Source of the DNA: CAYSIX01 sp964431205
GTDB taxonomy: Bacteria > Planctomycetota > Phycisphaerae > Phycisphaerales > Phycisphaeraceae
DNA: 12,278 nucleotides
Assembly (NCBI GenBank): GCA_964431205.1
Contig: CAYSIX010000120.1
Location: 1 to 12,278 of the forward strand
Direction of reading: 5' to 3'
This document shows, piece by piece, positions 1 to 6,632 of the stretch. Each line of letters starts with the position of its first letter. Positions within the stretch are counted from its first letter, which is position 1. A program made the translations under genes and the position numbers. The notes below the pieces were generated by a model that was given only the letters and a program-made list of their open reading frames with translations, was not told where the DNA came from and ran no database searches.

Positions 1-690
1 GTCAAGACGTTCGCCCGGCCGAATACGGTGACCACCGTCGAGCTGACGGTCGAGGACCCGCAGGAGCTGGACCGGGTGCAGACCGAGTGGCTGGTCGCCG
101 AGGCGATGCCCGCGGCGATGGACCTGACCCGGCTGGATGCGCACGGCCCGATGCGGATGCACGTGGCGTTTCACGGCGCGAGCGTCGGCCGGGCGGCGCA
201 ACTCGAGTCACTGCAGACACTGGTCGAGCCGTGGGCGGGCGTGACGATCGAGACGGCGATCGAGGAACCGTTCGATCGGCACCGGGACCTCGAGGCGACG
301 CGGCGTGCCTGGCGTCGCACGACGGACGCGGTGGTGAAGGTGGTCGTGCCGCCGGCGTCCACCGGGTTCCTCTGCACGGGTCTGGAGCAGGTGCCCGCGG
401 GCGATCCGGCGAGGCTGATCGAGGCGATGCCGTTCCACGGCTGCGTCTTCGTCGGCGGCGCGCTCGACGCCGACGCCGCCTCACGCCTCGACGAGCAGAT
501 CGAGCACCTGATCCAGCCGATCGGCGGGTTCCGCGTCTGGTACCGCCGGCCGACCGGCGCCGAGCGCATCGCGCCGTTCGCGCCGCGGCCGACCGACTGG
601 GACGCGCTCTGCCGGATCAAGGCCGCCATGGACCCGCACGGCATCCTCAACCCGAACCGATTTCTCCCGGCCAAACCCGAGGACGCATGA
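1..690 (+). CDS. glcE: Glycolate oxidase FAD-binding subunit GlcE, 5'-truncated
   Basis: This is the C-terminal part of a GlcE-type subunit. The reading frame is open from base 1, so the gene runs off the left edge; the GTG at 28 lies inside the gene and is not taken as the start. About 229 residues are visible. They cover the end of the FAD-binding PCMH/FAD_binding_4 domain and the C-terminal substrate-side domain. The C-terminus carries the family signature of a lysine followed by MDPHGILNPNRF (the 'K-x-x-x-DP-x-gi-NPGR' type ending seen in GlcD/GlcE). With GlcD and GlcF it oxidises glycolate to glyoxylate and passes electrons to the respiratory chain. Its stop overlaps the next gene's start as ATGA (687-690), which signals translational coupling with glcF. 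A GlcD paralogue is the main alternative, but the lack of GlcD features and the position just before glcF favour GlcE. Confidence 0.85.
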   Translation, partial: VKTFARPNTVTTVELTVEDPQELDRVQTEWLVAEAMPAAMDLTRLDAHGPMRMHVAFHGASVGRAAQLESLQTLVEPWAGVTIETAIEEPFDRHRDLEATRRAWRRTTDAVVKVVVPPASTGFLCTGLEQVPAGDPARLIEAMPFHGCVFVGGALDADAASRLDEQIEHLIQPIGGFRVWYRRPTGAERIAPFAPRPTDWDALCRIKAAMDPHGILNPNRFLPAKPEDA

Positions 691-2078
691 ACCGACCGCA
701 GCACGAGCACGACAAGGCCGGCGAGAAGCGCGTGATCAGCGGCCTGGGCGACGCCGGGTCGCCGACCGCGCGCGGCGAGTCGGTGCTGCCGCTGAGCGAG
801 GCGACGTACAAGCGCGCGCTCGACTGCGTGCACTGCGGGCTGTGCCTGCCCGCGTGCCCGACGTACACCGACAACGGGCTCGAGGCCGACTCCCCGCGCG
901 GGCGGATCATGCTCATGAAGGGCATGGCCGACGGCCGCGTCGAGCCGACCGACGCCGTGCTGCGTCACCTGGACCTGTGCCTGGACTGCCGGGCGTGCGA
1001 GACGGCGTGCCCCTCCGGCGTGGTGTACCACGAGCTGATCGAGGAGACGCGGGAACTGATGAACCCCAGGCGGCCACGGTCGATCGTCGGGAAGATGGTC
1101 GACACGTTTTTCTACCACATTTTCCCGTACCGCCGGCGTGTGCTGCTGGCGCTGCTGCCGGCGCGGCTGCTGCAGAAGCTCGGCGTGTGGGGGTTGATCA
1201 GCCGATCGCCGCTGATCCGCCGGCTGCCCAGGTCGCTTCAGAAGATGCACCAGATGCTCCCGCCGACCGGGCCGGTGTGGGAGTCGCGCCTGGCCGACCG
1301 TTACCCCGCGCAGCCGCACGACCCGTCGCTGCCGACGCGTCGCGTGGCGTTTCTGGAAGGCTGCATCGCCAGCGTGATGTTCCAGGAGGTGAACCGCCAG
1401 AGCGTGGCGCTGCTTCGGCGAGGCGGGTGCGAGGTGCTGGTCCCGCGGGCGCAGCGCTGCTGCGGGGCGATCCTGCACCACGGCGGACGGGTCCCGGCGG
1501 CGCAGGCGCTGGCACGGACGAACATCGATGCCTTCCTGCCCCGCGACGGCGAGCCGGTCGACGCGATCGTGACCAACGTCGCCGGCTGCGGCGCGATGCT
1601 CAAGGAGTACGACCACCTGCTTCGCGATGATCCGGATTATGCCGAGCGCGCCCGGCAGTTCGTCGCCAAGGTGCGGGACATCAGCGAGTACCTGGCCGAG
1701 CTGGACCTGGGCAAGCCCGTCGCGCCGGTCGAGACCCGGGCGACGTACCACGACGCGTGCCACCTGATCCACGCGCAGAAGGTCGGCGAGGCGCCGCGGT
1801 CGCTGCTGTCGCGCGTCGAGGGGCTCGAGATGCGCCCCCTGCCGGAGTCGGACATGTGCTGCGGCGCCGCCGGCACGTACAACATCGCCGAGCCGGAGAT
1901 GGCCCAACGCCTGGCCGAACGCAAGGTCCGCCACATCCAGAGCACCGGCGCGCGGATGTGCATCACCGGCAACGTCGGCTGCGCGATGCAGATCCAGTCC
2001 GAGGCGTCGCGGCTCGGCGTCGACCTGACCGTCGCCCACCCCGTGACCGTCCTGCACCGCGCCTACTTCGGCGCTTGA
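687..2078 (+). CDS. glcF: Glycolate oxidase iron-sulfur subunit GlcF
   Basis: A 463-residue protein, close to the usual length for GlcF. Two ferredoxin-type [4Fe-4S] motifs lie near the N-terminus: C47-C50-C53-C57 (CVHCGLCLPACP) and C98-C101-C104-C108 (CLDCRACETACP). The second half has two CCG (DUF224) modules with RCCG at 257-260 and MCCG at 390-393, and a YHDACHL stretch near 354-360. This is the standard GlcF/LutA/heterodisulfide-reductase-like architecture. The protein should relay electrons from the flavoprotein subunits to the quinone pool on the cytoplasmic membrane face. The start is the ATG in the ATGA overlap with glcE; the frame stays open upstream only as a shadow of glcE. The first ~35 residues are poorly conserved and polar. 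An anaerobic glycerol-3-phosphate dehydrogenase C subunit is a remote alternative, but the glcE neighbour argues against it. Confidence 0.92.
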   Translation: MNRPQHEHDKAGEKRVISGLGDAGSPTARGESVLPLSEATYKRALDCVHCGLCLPACPTYTDNGLEADSPRGRIMLMKGMADGRVEPTDAVLRHLDLCLDCRACETACPSGVVYHELIEETRELMNPRRPRSIVGKMVDTFFYHIFPYRRRVLLALLPARLLQKLGVWGLISRSPLIRRLPRSLQKMHQMLPPTGPVWESRLADRYPAQPHDPSLPTRRVAFLEGCIASVMFQEVNRQSVALLRRGGCEVLVPRAQRCCGAILHHGGRVPAAQALARTNIDAFLPRDGEPVDAIVTNVAGCGAMLKEYDHLLRDDPDYAERARQFVAKVRDISEYLAELDLGKPVAPVETRATYHDACHLIHAQKVGEAPRSLLSRVEGLEMRPLPESDMCCGAAGTYNIAEPEMAQRLAERKVRHIQSTGARMCITGNVGCAMQIQSEASRLGVDLTVAHPVTVLHRAYFGA

Positions 2079-2130
2079 TCGCACGCACCAACCGCTCTCA
2101 TTCCGCCACCGTCGCGGCCCGCGCGGCGAG

Positions 2131-4413
2131 TCACCGCGGATAGATCAGGTATTTCTGCCGCCTGGCCTTGAACGCCTCGAGGTCCTCACGCCACATCTCC
2201 CGCACGGAGAGCGGGTCGTCCGCCGCCAGCAGCGCCTCGAGCACACCCGGGTTCTGCAACAGCCGCACGACGCGGTCGCTGTCAAACGCCCGGCCAAACT
2301 CGCGGTGCAGCGTCCAGACGATCACCAGGCCCAGGTCCACCGGGTCGATCTCCGACCGATCGGTCACCGCCAGGTACACGCCCTCGCAGCGCTCGTCGGC
2401 GAACTTGCTCGACTCGGGCGTGAACGCGATCGGGACGAACCGCACGCCCGGCAGCTCGTGCGCGTTGAGCGCCGCGGCCAGCCGCGGCCCGTCGATCCAC
2501 GGGGCGCCGAACGTCTCGAACGGCTGGTCCGTTCCGCGGCCGACCGAGACGTTGCACGCCTCGATCAGCCCCACGCCGGGGTACACCAGCGCCTGCGTGA
2601 GGTTGCGCATGTTCGGCGAGGGGTTGATCCACATCAGCCCGGTCTCGTCGTACCACATCGATCCCCGCCAGCCGTCCATCTCGACGACGGTCAGCTCGCA
2701 GCCGATCTCGTACTCGGTGTTGAACATGCGGGCCAGCTCGCCGACGGTCATGCCGTGGATCAGCGGCAGCGGCCCGTAGGCGGTGAAGCCGAAGTGCTCC
2801 TCGGTGGCGAGCGGCCCGGCGACGCGGACCCCGCCGATCGGGTTGGGCCGGTCGAGCACGACCATGCGGATGCCGTGCTTCGCCGCCTCTTCCATGGCGT
2901 AACCCATGGTGGCGATGTAGGTGTAGAAACGCGTGCCGATGTCCTGGATGTCGAAGACGAGGGTGTCGACGCCCTCGAGCATCTCATCGGTCGGGCGGCG
3001 GGTCTCGCCGTAGAGGCTGAAGACCTTGAGCCCGGTGTCTTCGTCCTCGCCGTGGCCGACGCGTTCGTCGAGCTTGCCCTCGAGGCCGTGCTCGGGCGAG
3101 AAGAGCTTGACGAGGTTGACGCCCGGGGCGTCGACGAGCAGGTCGATGGTGCGACGGCCGGCGCGATCGACGCCGGTGTGGTTGGTGATCAGGGCGACGC
3201 GCTGGTCGCGCAGCGTGGCGAAGTCGTCGCGCTGGAGCACGTCGATGCCCGTGGGGATGCCGTAGAGCTTCTTCGGGCCGAGGATCGCCTCGGCGGCGAG
3301 GGTGCCGACGCGGCGTCGCAGCTCGACCGTCTTGCCCCCGCCCTCGGGGTGCACGCGGTTGGTCAGCAGGATCACGAAGCTGTCGCTGCCGGGGTCGAGC
3401 CACATCGACGTGCCGGTGAAACCCGTGTGCCCGAAGGACACGCCGCGGGGGAACCGCTCGCCGCGCGGGCTCGAGAACCGCGTGTCCACGTCGAACCCGT
3501 ACGCCCGCCCGCCGTCGCCCATCCACAGCCAGCGCGGCCGCGTCATCTCCGTCACCGTGGACTTCGAGAGGATCGGCTCGCCGCCGCGCAGGATCATCCG
3601 GCACCACCTGGCCAGGTCCTCGGCCGTGCTGAACAGGCCCGCGTGACCGGCGACGCCGCCCAGCGCGTACGCCCGCGGGTCGTGAACCTGCCCGATCATC
3701 CACTCGTCGTCGCGCTTCTCCGTCGGGGCGATCCGGTCCCGCCACGCCGCCGGCGGGGTGAACGCCGTGTCGTTCATGCCCAGCGGCTCGAAGATTTCCT
3801 CGGCGGCGAAGCGGTCGATCGGTCGCCCGTCGATCGCCTCGACCAGCCTCGCCAGCACGATGTACCCCACGTCGGTGTAGATGAACCGCGTGCCGGGTGA
3901 GGCCTGCGGCTCCAGCGCGTCGATCCGCCGCATCGCCTCCTCGTGCCCGTGCCGGTAGTCGTCCAACGGGTTGTCCGGGATCAGCCCGCCGCGGTGCAGC
4001 AGCAGGTGCTCGACCGTGATCCGCTCCTTGCCGTTCGTGCCGAAACTCGGCAGGTGCTCGGCCACGCGGTCGCTCACGTCGAGCCGGCCCTCGTCCACCA
4101 GTTTCATGACGCTCGTCGCCGTCGCGACCGTCTTGGTCAGCGACGCCACGTCGAAGATCGTGTCGGGCGTCATCGCGGTGCGCTGCGGTTCGAGTGAGCG
4201 GTGGCCGTACGCCTTGTGATACAGCGTCTCGTCGCCCCGGCCGATCAGCAGCACCGCCCCCGGGATCTCGCCACGCTCGATCGCCGCTTCGATCTCGGCG
4301 TCGATCTCGGCCAAGCGGGCGCGGTCCACGGGCGGCGCGACGGCGCCGTGCGCGGCGGCGAGGCAGGTCAGCAACACGACAACGATCGCGAGCGGGCAGA
4401 TGGGTGCGTTCAT
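2131..4413 (-). CDS. Secreted serine beta-lactamase-like/AmiE-type hydrolase fused to NamZ (DUF1343) exo-N-acetylmuramidase
   Basis: A 760-residue, two-enzyme protein. Residues 1-26 look like a signal peptide (hydrophobic VVVLLTCLAA, then AHGAVA). Cys17 is a weak lipobox candidate because the residue before it is Thr. Residues ~30-375 are a PF00144 serine hydrolase with S91-L-T-K94 (SxxK), Y179-T-D181 (YxN position) and H329-T-G331 (KTG-box equivalent). Residues ~384-758 are a DUF1343/NamZ (GH171-type) domain with SPEHG (439-443), DRPNPIGG (521-528), INPSPNM (596-602) and GRGTDQPFE (625-633). In Bacillus, AmiE removes the peptide from MurNAc and NamZ then releases MurNAc from the non-reducing end, so the fusion would couple two consecutive muropeptide-recycling steps outside the cytoplasm. 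Activity on that substrate is inferred. The gene converges on glcF with 52 bp between. It has no clear Shine-Dalgarno; a -10-like box sits 7 nt upstream of the ATG. Confidence 0.85.
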   Translation of the reverse strand: MNAPICPLAIVVVLLTCLAAAHGAVAPPVDRARLAEIDAEIEAAIERGEIPGAVLLIGRGDETLYHKAYGHRSLEPQRTAMTPDTIFDVASLTKTVATATSVMKLVDEGRLDVSDRVAEHLPSFGTNGKERITVEHLLLHRGGLIPDNPLDDYRHGHEEAMRRIDALEPQASPGTRFIYTDVGYIVLARLVEAIDGRPIDRFAAEEIFEPLGMNDTAFTPPAAWRDRIAPTEKRDDEWMIGQVHDPRAYALGGVAGHAGLFSTAEDLARWCRMILRGGEPILSKSTVTEMTRPRWLWMGDGGRAYGFDVDTRFSSPRGERFPRGVSFGHTGFTGTSMWLDPGSDSFVILLTNRVHPEGGGKTVELRRRVGTLAAEAILGPKKLYGIPTGIDVLQRDDFATLRDQRVALITNHTGVDRAGRRTIDLLVDAPGVNLVKLFSPEHGLEGKLDERVGHGEDEDTGLKVFSLYGETRRPTDEMLEGVDTLVFDIQDIGTRFYTYIATMGYAMEEAAKHGIRMVVLDRPNPIGGVRVAGPLATEEHFGFTAYGPLPLIHGMTVGELARMFNTEYEIGCELTVVEMDGWRGSMWYDETGLMWINPSPNMRNLTQALVYPGVGLIEACNVSVGRGTDQPFETFGAPWIDGPRLAAALNAHELPGVRFVPIAFTPESSKFADERCEGVYLAVTDRSEIDPVDLGLVIVWTLHREFGRAFDSDRVVRLLQNPGVLEALLAADDPLSVREMWREDLEAFKARRQKYLIYPR

Positions 4414-4420
4414 GCCGCGT

Positions 4421-4426
4421 AGTGTA
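4421..4426 (-). promoter_or_regulatory. Candidate -10 box for a leaderless transcript of the AmiE-NamZ gene
   Basis: On the minus strand GTTACACT ends exactly 7 nt before the ATG at 4413, and there is no Shine-Dalgarno in between. A -10 box at that distance would start the transcript at or beside the start codon. The same CGTTACACT string lies at the same distance before the isocitrate dehydrogenase start. No convincing -35 is visible. Confidence 0.45.
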
Positions 4427-4429
4427 ACG

Positions 4430-4456
4430 CGATCACGCGGCGACGCGGCCGGGCGG
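4430..4456. repeat. 27-bp perfect direct repeat, left copy (attR/attL-like)
   Basis: Identical over 27 bases to 6633-6659 in the same orientation; the flanking bases differ on both sides (g/a on the left, a/g on the right). Read on the minus strand it spells the codons PPGRVAA, a TGA stop at 4435-4433 and TCG, which is the exact C-terminal end of the deacetylase gene. Here it is detached from that gene and lies 16 nt upstream of the AmiE-NamZ start codon. Confidence 0.9.
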
Positions 4457-4612
4457 AAGGATCAGCAATCAGCCATCCCTCCGCTTAATTTACACCAATT
4501 GCCCCTGCATCTTAAGTACATGATATGAAAAGGTTTATAGCTACATCACGAATCGAGGCATCGCCGGCATTTCGCGGCCTTTTGATTTCCCCAGAATTAG
4601 CGCCAAAACCCA
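4457..4612. other. Gene-free AT-rich stretch at the left end of the inserted segment
   Basis: No credible coding frame, RNA gene or strong hairpin is visible here. The sequence is clearly richer in A and T (for example CTTAATTTACACCAATT and GATATGAAAAGGTTTATAG) than the GC-rich DNA on both sides. The minus-strand open frames crossing it have no recognisable family features and run antisense into the S8-like gene. Confidence 0.5.
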
Positions 4613-4640
4613 TTGACTCTCTCTCACGTCCTGGTAAACT
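4613..4640 (+). promoter_or_regulatory. Sigma70-type promoter of the S8-like PEP-CTERM gene
   Basis: TTGACT at 4613-4618 and TAAACT at 4635-4640 are separated by 16 bp, with a TG (4632-4633) one base upstream of the -10 box, giving an extended -10. Transcription would begin near 4647, leaving a leader of about 38 nt before the ATG at 4685. This is the best-formed promoter in the window. Confidence 0.6.
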
Positions 4641-4669
4641 GTGAGGTGTGAAGATCGGGCCAACCTTCT

Positions 4670-4676
4670 GGAGGAG
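4670..4676 (+). promoter_or_regulatory. Strong ribosome binding site that fixes the start at 4685
   Basis: GGAGGAG followed by an 8-nt spacer and ATG at 4685. No comparable site precedes the TTG at 4782, so ribosomes should load at 4685. The true start of the S8-like gene is therefore in a different frame from its body. Confidence 0.7.
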
Positions 4677-4684
4677 ACACGCCA

Positions 4685-4774
4685 ATGTATGGGATTCGGG
4701 TGCGACCAAGTTTGGCGGGTTGTATCATTTGTTGCATGCTGATGGGGGGGGCATTGCTCTGCAACTGTCGCTGA
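4685..4774 (+). other. Detached signal-peptide segment of the S8-like gene (out of frame with the body)
   Basis: Starting at the ATG behind the strong ribosome binding site, 29 codons are read before a TGA at 4772. They begin MYGIRVRPSLAGCIICCMLM, a basic N-terminus followed by a hydrophobic core, as in a secretion signal. The frame then meets the G8 tract. If that tract had seven Gs, translation would continue through GGHCSATVAEPG, a plausible signal peptidase site after ATVA, directly into the protease-like body. As sequenced, the product would be a 29-residue dead-end peptide. Confidence 0.65.
4744..4751 (+). repeat. Homopolymer G8 tract at a frameshift
   Basis: Eight consecutive Gs lie within the signal-peptide coding part. 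With eight, the reading frame closes at 4774. With seven (or ten) it joins the 250-codon body that ends at 5504. Such tracts are prone to slippage in replication and to miscounting in sequencing, so this may be phase variation, a fixed frameshift or an assembly error. Confidence 0.8.
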
Positions 4775-4781
4775 GCCCGGT

Positions 4782-5504
4782 TTGGAAGATCTGGATTCGA
4801 GTGGGATTGTGGAAGCACCGTTTAAGCGATACTGGCTGGCATCTGGGTTGGTCAATTCACAGGGAGACAACACAACCAACTCGGAATCGGCTCGACTTAA
4901 ATTCGGGGTAGATGGCAGCGGGGTGAAGCTTGGCATCATATCGGATTCCTTCAATAAGTTAGGGGGTGCTTCCGCGAGTGTGACTAGCGGTGAGCTACCG
5001 GGTGCGACTAACCCGAACGGATTCACCACTCCTGTGGACATCGTTAAAGATGACCTGTCCGCCGCTCGGACGGACGAGGGTCGGGCCATGGCTGAGATCG
5101 TACATGATCTCGCGCCAGGTGCACAGTTGTTCTTTCACTCTGCCTTTAACAATCCATCTGGGCCTAGTGGCCTCGAATCAGTCGCATTTGCGATTGATGC
5201 ACTGGTGTCAAGCAACGTTGACATCGTAGTAGATGACGTACGACAGGGTCTTGATCCGTTCTTTCAGAAGGGGTTCACCGCGCAATCGGCAGAGCAGGCT
5301 GTCGTCAGTGGTGTGCACTACTTTACTGCTGCTTTCAATGACGGTAATGAGAGCCTTGAGAACGACTTTACACCGTCCTTAGGTGGCTCACTTCACGACT
5401 TTAAGCCCGGGTCGGGTACAGACCTGAACCCGGAACCGACGACGTTGGCTATGTTCCTTACGTTGGGGGCGTGTGGGCGTCGGCCACGTCGGACCAGGAT
5501 TTGA
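4782..5504 (+). CDS. Truncated S8 (subtilase)-like PEP-CTERM protein, frameshifted from its signal peptide
   Basis: This is the intact part of the frame; the natural gene probably runs 4685-5504 (272 residues after removing one G from the G8 tract; numbering below follows that). Residues ~73-218 match the S8 family type that begins GVDGSGVKLGIISDSFN, with the catalytic-type Asp87 and an AAFN stretch (N218) at the oxyanion position. Where subtilases have HGT there is DEGRAM (130-135), so the catalytic His is not seen. The region holding the catalytic Ser is missing: after HDFKPGSGTD the protein jumps to a PEP-CTERM end, NPEPTTLAMFLTLGACG followed by RRPRR. It is probably exported and sorted by an exosortase if expressed, but an active protease is unlikely. 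TTG at 4782 is merely the first possible start in this frame and has no ribosome binding site. Base composition is markedly more AT-rich than that of the neighbours. Confidence 0.7.
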   Translation: MEDLDSSGIVEAPFKRYWLASGLVNSQGDNTTNSESARLKFGVDGSGVKLGIISDSFNKLGGASASVTSGELPGATNPNGFTTPVDIVKDDLSAARTDEGRAMAEIVHDLAPGAQLFFHSAFNNPSGPSGLESVAFAIDALVSSNVDIVVDDVRQGLDPFFQKGFTAQSAEQAVVSGVHYFTAAFNDGNESLENDFTPSLGGSLHDFKPGSGTDLNPEPTTLAMFLTLGACGRRPRRTRI

Positions 5505-5506
5505 GC

Positions 5507-5542
5507 GGTTTCAAACGCAGACGTCGCGACGATGCGTAAACC
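5507..5542. terminator. Imperfect inverted repeat after the S8-like gene
   Basis: Nested complementary pieces begin 3 bp after the stop codon: GGTTT (5507-5511) with AAACC (5538-5542), CGCA (5516-5519) with TGCG (5533-5536), and the self-complementary core CGTCGCGACG (5522-5531). There is no T-run on either side, so intrinsic termination is doubtful. It could also be an mRNA-end hairpin or a protein-binding palindrome between the two PEP-CTERM genes. Confidence 0.35.
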
Positions 5543-5599
5543 GATGATGTCGGTTGGAAATGTTGGCGGTTGTGTGATCGGATCGGAGCGGAATGACAC

Positions 5600-5605
5600 G
5601 GGGAG
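5600..5605 (+). promoter_or_regulatory. Ribosome binding site selecting the start at 5614
   Basis: GGGGAG lies 8 nt before ATG 5614. The upstream in-frame ATG at 5593 has only a GGAG about 4 nt away and would add a charged heptapeptide in front of the signal peptide. Confidence 0.55.
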
Positions 5606-5613
5606 TGCGAACA

Positions 5614-6624
5614 ATGAACCCAAGACATACGATACTAATCTTTACGTTCGTGGCCACGTTTGGCTGGGCCAGTCAAGCGACCGCGGTGCTGGTGGACCTT
5701 ACGCTCAGCGCCCACTCGGACGGCACGTTCGAGCTGTACGCCTCGGCCAGCTCCGGGGACAACGGCGGGATCGGCTTCTACGGCGTCGAGCTGCTCGGGA
5801 TCGACACGATCACCAACCTCGGACCCAAGGTGGACTTCGACGACACCGACTTCGAGCCGCACGGGTTCCACTACTTCCGCTCGGCGGACGACGATCCCGT
5901 GCTGGTCGGCTCTCAGAACATCCTTGATCCGGGTTCGATCGTGTACGAGTTCGGCCAGACGGGCGGCACGCTGCCGAACGGGTGGGGCGTGGTGCAGCAG
6001 AACTACAGCGCGCCGCTGCTGCTGGCGACGGGCACGTTCACCGACGAGACCCAGCTTGGCTTCGGCGACGACATCCTTTTGAGCGTCTTCACGGACGTGG
6101 GCGTCGCGGACACGATCGAGGCCCCGGTCAACACGTCTATTACGCTGGACGGGTCGGCGATGTTTTTCGAGAGCGCCGAGGACCGCCAATTGCGTCTTGA
6201 CGCCGCCTACGCGGCCGAGCGCGATCGGAAGATCAGAGATGCGCTGGCCAACAACGCATCGGTCACGCCCGGCGCCGAGCCGCCGGACAAACTCTCAAGT
6301 CCGGCATGGGTGGACCATTTGCAGAACTATGACGAGTTTCGCGCCTCGTTGCCGGGTGAAGAGGTCATGGTCGGAGATCCGGACGGCGACGGGGTATTCG
6401 AGTCAACTGATGGTCTTTCATTGGATCGGAACCAGTGGTCATCGGATACGTCCCTGGAATCGATGGTATTTACTGCGGGTCTGGTAAACTTCCCCGGTGA
6501 CCCCATCGAGGTCGAACTGCCGCCCGTTCCGCCCGGCGGAGCGGACGAGATCATTCCCGAGCCCACGGCATTGACCGCGTTTCTTGGGCTCGCCGGCTTG
6601 GCTGCCCTGCGTCGGCGGCTGTGA
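5614..6624 (+). CDS. PEP-CTERM sorting domain protein of unknown function
   Basis: A 336-residue secreted protein. Residues 1-24 form a signal peptide (HTILIFTFVATFGWASQATA). Residues ~25-180 are acidic and beta-rich in appearance, with many Asp and Gly, and match no family I can name; a cohesin-like beta-sandwich of the type common in PEP-CTERM proteins is possible. Residues ~185-250 are more polar and helical (RQLRLDAAYAAERDRKIRDA). DPDGDGVFESTDG (255-267) resembles a calcium-binding or half-dockerin loop. A Pro-rich linker leads to the C-terminal sorting signal: PEP at 315-317, hydrophobic TALTAFLGLAGLAAL and RRRL at the very end. The protein is expected to be exported, processed by an exosortase and placed at the cell surface. 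It follows the S8-like gene on the same strand by 109 bp and may share its promoter. The codons of residues ~200-290 are less GC-rich than those before and after. Confidence 0.8.
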   Translation: MNPRHTILIFTFVATFGWASQATAVLVDLTLSAHSDGTFELYASASSGDNGGIGFYGVELLGIDTITNLGPKVDFDDTDFEPHGFHYFRSADDDPVLVGSQNILDPGSIVYEFGQTGGTLPNGWGVVQQNYSAPLLLATGTFTDETQLGFGDDILLSVFTDVGVADTIEAPVNTSITLDGSAMFFESAEDRQLRLDAAYAAERDRKIRDALANNASVTPGAEPPDKLSSPAWVDHLQNYDEFRASLPGEEVMVGDPDGDGVFESTDGLSLDRNQWSSDTSLESMVFTAGLVNFPGDPIEVELPPVPPGGADEIIPEPTALTAFLGLAGLAALRRRL

Positions 6625-6632
6625 CGATTTCA

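Larger units (their letters stand above)
4457..6632. other. Candidate inserted segment bounded by 27-bp direct repeats
   Basis: This 2,176-bp stretch lies exactly between the two repeat copies and separates two minus-strand genes that would otherwise be 19 nt apart. It carries two plus-strand PEP-CTERM genes, opposite in direction to the flanking genes. The left part, to about 5613, is visibly AT-richer than the surrounding DNA. I see no integrase or transposase inside it and no clear terminal inverted repeats next to the direct repeats. It is best read as a remnant or cargo of site-specific integration at a gene's 3' end; a duplication or recombination event of another kind cannot be excluded. 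Confidence 0.55.

Noticed and set aside
171..2084. 637-codon open frame on the minus strand opposite glcE/glcF
   Set aside because: It is antisense to two genes with strong family motifs; its translation is His/Arg/Val-rich low-complexity sequence with no domain, as expected from GC-rich third positions.
2079..2130. Possible bidirectional terminator between glcF and the AmiE-NamZ gene (CGCGGCCCGCG)
   Set aside because: The pairing is only 4 bp around a 3-base loop, without a T-run; such pieces occur by chance in this composition.
2305..3900. 531-codon plus-strand open frame opposite the AmiE-NamZ gene
   Set aside because: Shadow frame rich in His/Arg/Val/Asp without motifs; the minus strand encodes two recognisable domains over the same stretch.
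4648..4911. 87-codon plus-strand frame spanning the signal-peptide region
   Set aside because: Its frame matches neither the signal peptide nor the S8-like body, it has no Shine-Dalgarno before GTG 4648, and the start lies at the expected transcript start.
4541..5089. 182-codon minus-strand frame in the AT-richer segment
   Set aside because: More complex than the GC shadows, but it is antisense to the S8-like domain, has no family motif and no ribosome binding site.
4457..6632. Insertion sequence with terminal inverted repeats
   Set aside because: Comparing the first ~25 bases with the reverse complement of the last ~25 shows no convincing inverted match, and no transposase is encoded.
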